Under the pieces are notes generated by a model. The model made no database searches, was not told the origin of the DNA, and worked only from the letters and a program-made list of their open reading frames with translations. From positions 1 through 6,616 of the forward strand of contig JANPLZ010000039.1 of assembly GCA_031422555.1 (NCBI GenBank): DNA of 6,616 bases. The letters run 5' to 3'. Of this stretch, positions 5,239 to 6,616 are shown in pieces. Both the position numbers and the translations under genes were made by a program. Origin of the DNA: JANNAT01 sp031422555 (GTDB lineage Bacteria > Pseudomonadota > Alphaproteobacteria > Rhodobacterales > Rhodobacteraceae). Position 1 is the stretch's first letter; each line of letters begins with the position of its first letter.

Positions 5239-6061
5239 CGGGGCGATCCTTGGGCACACGCGGCAGCATGTAGGGCACCTGTGCCTGATACTGCGTGAAC
5301 CGGTCGCCATAGCGGGCGGCAAAGCGGCGTTCCTTCAGGCGCGGGGCAATCAGGCAATAGGCGGTAAAGCTGAGGGCCAGCACGAACTGGTCCGGCGTCC
5401 AGACCGGCACGGTCCACAAGGTCAGCGCAAAGGCCACATAGATCGGCTGGCGGATCAGACGGAACAGCCCTTGGGTCGGCATGTCGGGAAACACCGGGCG
5501 GATGCGCGCCAGAAGCGACATCCAGCCAAGGGCCCCCGATTGCACCTCGGCCCCGGCGTCGAAGCTGGCTTTCAGCAAGATCAGCCAGCTTGCGCCATAG
5601 GCCGCCGTAACCACCCAGAACACCGCCCCTTCCGCCTGCCACCAAACGATGCCCGACGGCGTCCAGAGCGCGAACAGCGCCAAAAGCTGGGCCGAAGCGA
5701 TGATGGCATAGGTGGTGGTGGCCAGCGTCGGCCCAGACGGTCCGGGGATCAATCGGGCCAGCAGTCGCCCACCCGGGCCGGTCAGCAAAAGAGCATGGGC
5801 CAGCGGGAACTGAAGGATCAGGAATGCGTTGGCCAACGCCGCCCTCGGCCAAGGCACGGTGCCCAGACTTTCGCTCAGGCCAAAGAACATGGCCACGATC
5901 ATCGCCAACACGCCCGCCGTGAACAGCATGTGGCACAGCGCCCCAAGACCAAGCGCCAAAGCGATGCGCCCCGCCCCCGCAGGCGGGTGCAAAGCGGCAC
6001 CGATCAGGATGATCAGCCGGGCGACACGGGGGTCGGACAGAATGAAGCGGGGCTGCGTCAT
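5228..6061 (-). CDS. ICMT/MddA-like integral membrane methyltransferase
   Basis: This encodes 277 residues with about six hydrophobic segments (roughly 33-62, 74-94, 116-137, 146-165, 205-221 and 226-243). The C-terminal third has the isoprenylcysteine-methyltransferase-type SAM-binding signature: FRLIRQPIYVAFAL (200-213), a following membrane hairpin with WTVPVWTPDQF, then LKERRFAARYGDRFTQYQAQVP (242-263, including Glu244, Arg245, Tyr251 and Tyr258). This resembles methanethiol S-methyltransferase (MddA) and related NnrU/ICMT-family membrane enzymes. The common RHPxY is RQPIY here. Possible substrates are small thiols, lipids or isoprenoid-type molecules. ATG 6061 overlaps the stop of the photolyase-like gene (ATGA, 6061-6058), and the 3' end overlaps the UbiG-like gene by 11 bases, so all three are translationally linked. 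The fold and membrane location are well supported; the substrate is not. Confidence 0.82.
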   Translation of the reverse strand: MTQPRFILSDPRVARLIILIGAALHPPAGAGRIALALGLGALCHMLFTAGVLAMIVAMFFGLSESLGTVPWPRAALANAFLILQFPLAHALLLTGPGGRLLARLIPGPSGPTLATTTYAIIASAQLLALFALWTPSGIVWWQAEGAVFWVVTAAYGASWLILLKASFDAGAEVQSGALGWMSLLARIRPVFPDMPTQGLFRLIRQPIYVAFALTLWTVPVWTPDQFVLALSFTAYCLIAPRLKERRFAARYGDRFTQYQAQVPYMLPRVPKDRPDAQ

Positions 6062-6616
6062 GCGGGCAGCGCCTGATCAAGACTGCCGGGGACGTTCCGC
6101 TTGAAGATGAAAAACGCCGCCATGGCAGGGGGCCAGATTGCGCTGTCCCCGTCGCGCCGCCATTCGCACAAGGTAATGCCGGGCTTGGCGAAGGACGGGG
6201 CCGCCTCGTCCAGCAAGTCTCGCAACGGTGCGCCTGTGATATTCGGCGCGGCAATCTGGGTCGCCCCGGCGGCTGTGGCCCATTTGGCCAGACTGCCCGG
6301 ATCAATGGCGCGACGCGCAGTTGCGGCAAAGCCCGACCGCAAGGCAGAGCCGGTCGGCACGCCATCCTCGAACCCTTGCGCCAGACCAGACACCGGCAGG
6401 GGCGATCGCAAGTGGCAAGCGCTCAGGGTTGCAACCGTGCGGATGTCGAGGGCAGCGAGGTCGAAACCCTCGACCCGGCAATCCTTATCAGAGATCAGAA
6501 GGGCGGTCGGGCGGCCCGGCTGTGGCGGGCAAAAGGCGCGCAACGGCAGGACGGGGGGCAGGCCCCCGGGCGCGGTCGCCTCCGGGGCCGGGGTTGCCTC
6601 GGCAAGGTCGCTTTGG
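6058..6616 (-). CDS. C-terminal part of a probable photolyase/cryptochrome-like protein (5'-partial)
   Basis: The frame is open to the window edge, so the start lies beyond 6616; 185 C-terminal residues are visible. They begin with a Pro/Ala-rich linker (about 1-35). An alpha/beta-looking domain follows: TALLISDKDC (37-46), TVATLSACH (60-68), SLAKWATAAGATQIAAPNIT (108-127), LRDLLDEAAP (131-140) and GITLCEWRR (146-154). The closing motif AIWPPAMAAFFIFKRNVP (159-176) resembles, from memory, the WPHATxGFFxFK-type ending of rhodobacterial FAD-binding photolyase-like proteins. The catalytic FAD-binding domain itself would be outside the window, so the assignment rests on this tail and on the neighbours (DUF427, membrane and UbiG-like methyltransferases, DUF2805). 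It is probably cytoplasmic. It is the most upstream visible gene of the minus-strand operon and overlaps the membrane methyltransferase start by four bases. If the photolyase idea is wrong, it is an unknown alpha/beta protein. Confidence 0.5.
   Translation of the reverse strand, partial: QSDLAEATPAPEATAPGGLPPVLPLRAFCPPQPGRPTALLISDKDCRVEGFDLAALDIRTVATLSACHLRSPLPVSGLAQGFEDGVPTGSALRSGFAATARRAIDPGSLAKWATAAGATQIAAPNITGAPLRDLLDEAAPSFAKPGITLCEWRRDGDSAIWPPAMAAFFIFKRNVPGSLDQALPA

Noticed and set aside
5239..5322. N-terminal extension of the UbiG-like protein to 5322
   Set aside because: The extra 28 residues are Arg/Cys/Pro-rich and lie within the upstream gene; ATG 5238 restores family length and has a ribosome binding site.
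5223..6365. Minus-strand frame of 380 codons and plus-strand frame 5231-6076
   Set aside because: Both are shadows of the membrane methyltransferase, whose own frame has clear membrane segments and family motifs.

Overview
The window is dense, GC-rich bacterial chromosome with short or overlapping gene junctions. Codon use, and protein types I associate with the group, suggest an alphaproteobacterium, most likely Rhodobacteraceae (the Rhodobacter/Roseobacter group). This is judged from remembered family resemblance, not from a search. No rRNA, tRNA, CRISPR array, insertion sequence or other mobile-element hallmark was seen.

Layout. (1) Bases 1-1302, plus strand: the 3' part of an alpha/beta hydrolase fused to a multi-pass membrane domain. 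(2) 1299-1667, minus: a small conserved-looking protein of unknown function whose stop codon overlaps that of the hydrolase. (3) 1668-1809: a divergent intergenic region with possible promoters. (4) 1810-2588, plus: a two-gene unit joined by a TTGA overlap, encoding a small DUF2805/TIGR03643-type protein and an FMN-dependent pyridoxamine-phosphate-oxidase-fold protein. (5) From 2607 to the window end all genes are on the minus strand. In transcription order they are a photolyase-like C-terminal fragment (cut by the window edge), an ICMT/MddA-like membrane methyltransferase, a UbiG-like SAM methyltransferase, a DUF427 protein and an exported CIA30-domain protein. Then come a 155-base gap with a promoter candidate, a small basic protein and a dihydroneopterin-aldolase-fold protein.

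How they may work together. The first four minus-strand genes are joined by an ATGA overlap, an 11-base overlap and another ATGA overlap. The CIA30 gene follows after 33 bases, so 6616-3440 is almost certainly one operon. DUF427, DUF2805 and membrane or SAM methyltransferases commonly travel with cryptochrome/photolyase genes in Proteobacteria. In Rhodobacter some photolyase neighbourhoods belong to the singlet-oxygen (RpoE-ChrR) response. The simplest reading is an accessory cluster for light or oxidative stress that handles flavin, quinone, lipid or thiol chemistry. The role is inferred from context: the substrates of the two methyltransferases and the function of DUF427, DUF2805 and the small proteins cannot be read from sequence. 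I found no convincing RpoE-type promoter in the window; the operon promoter would lie beyond its right edge.
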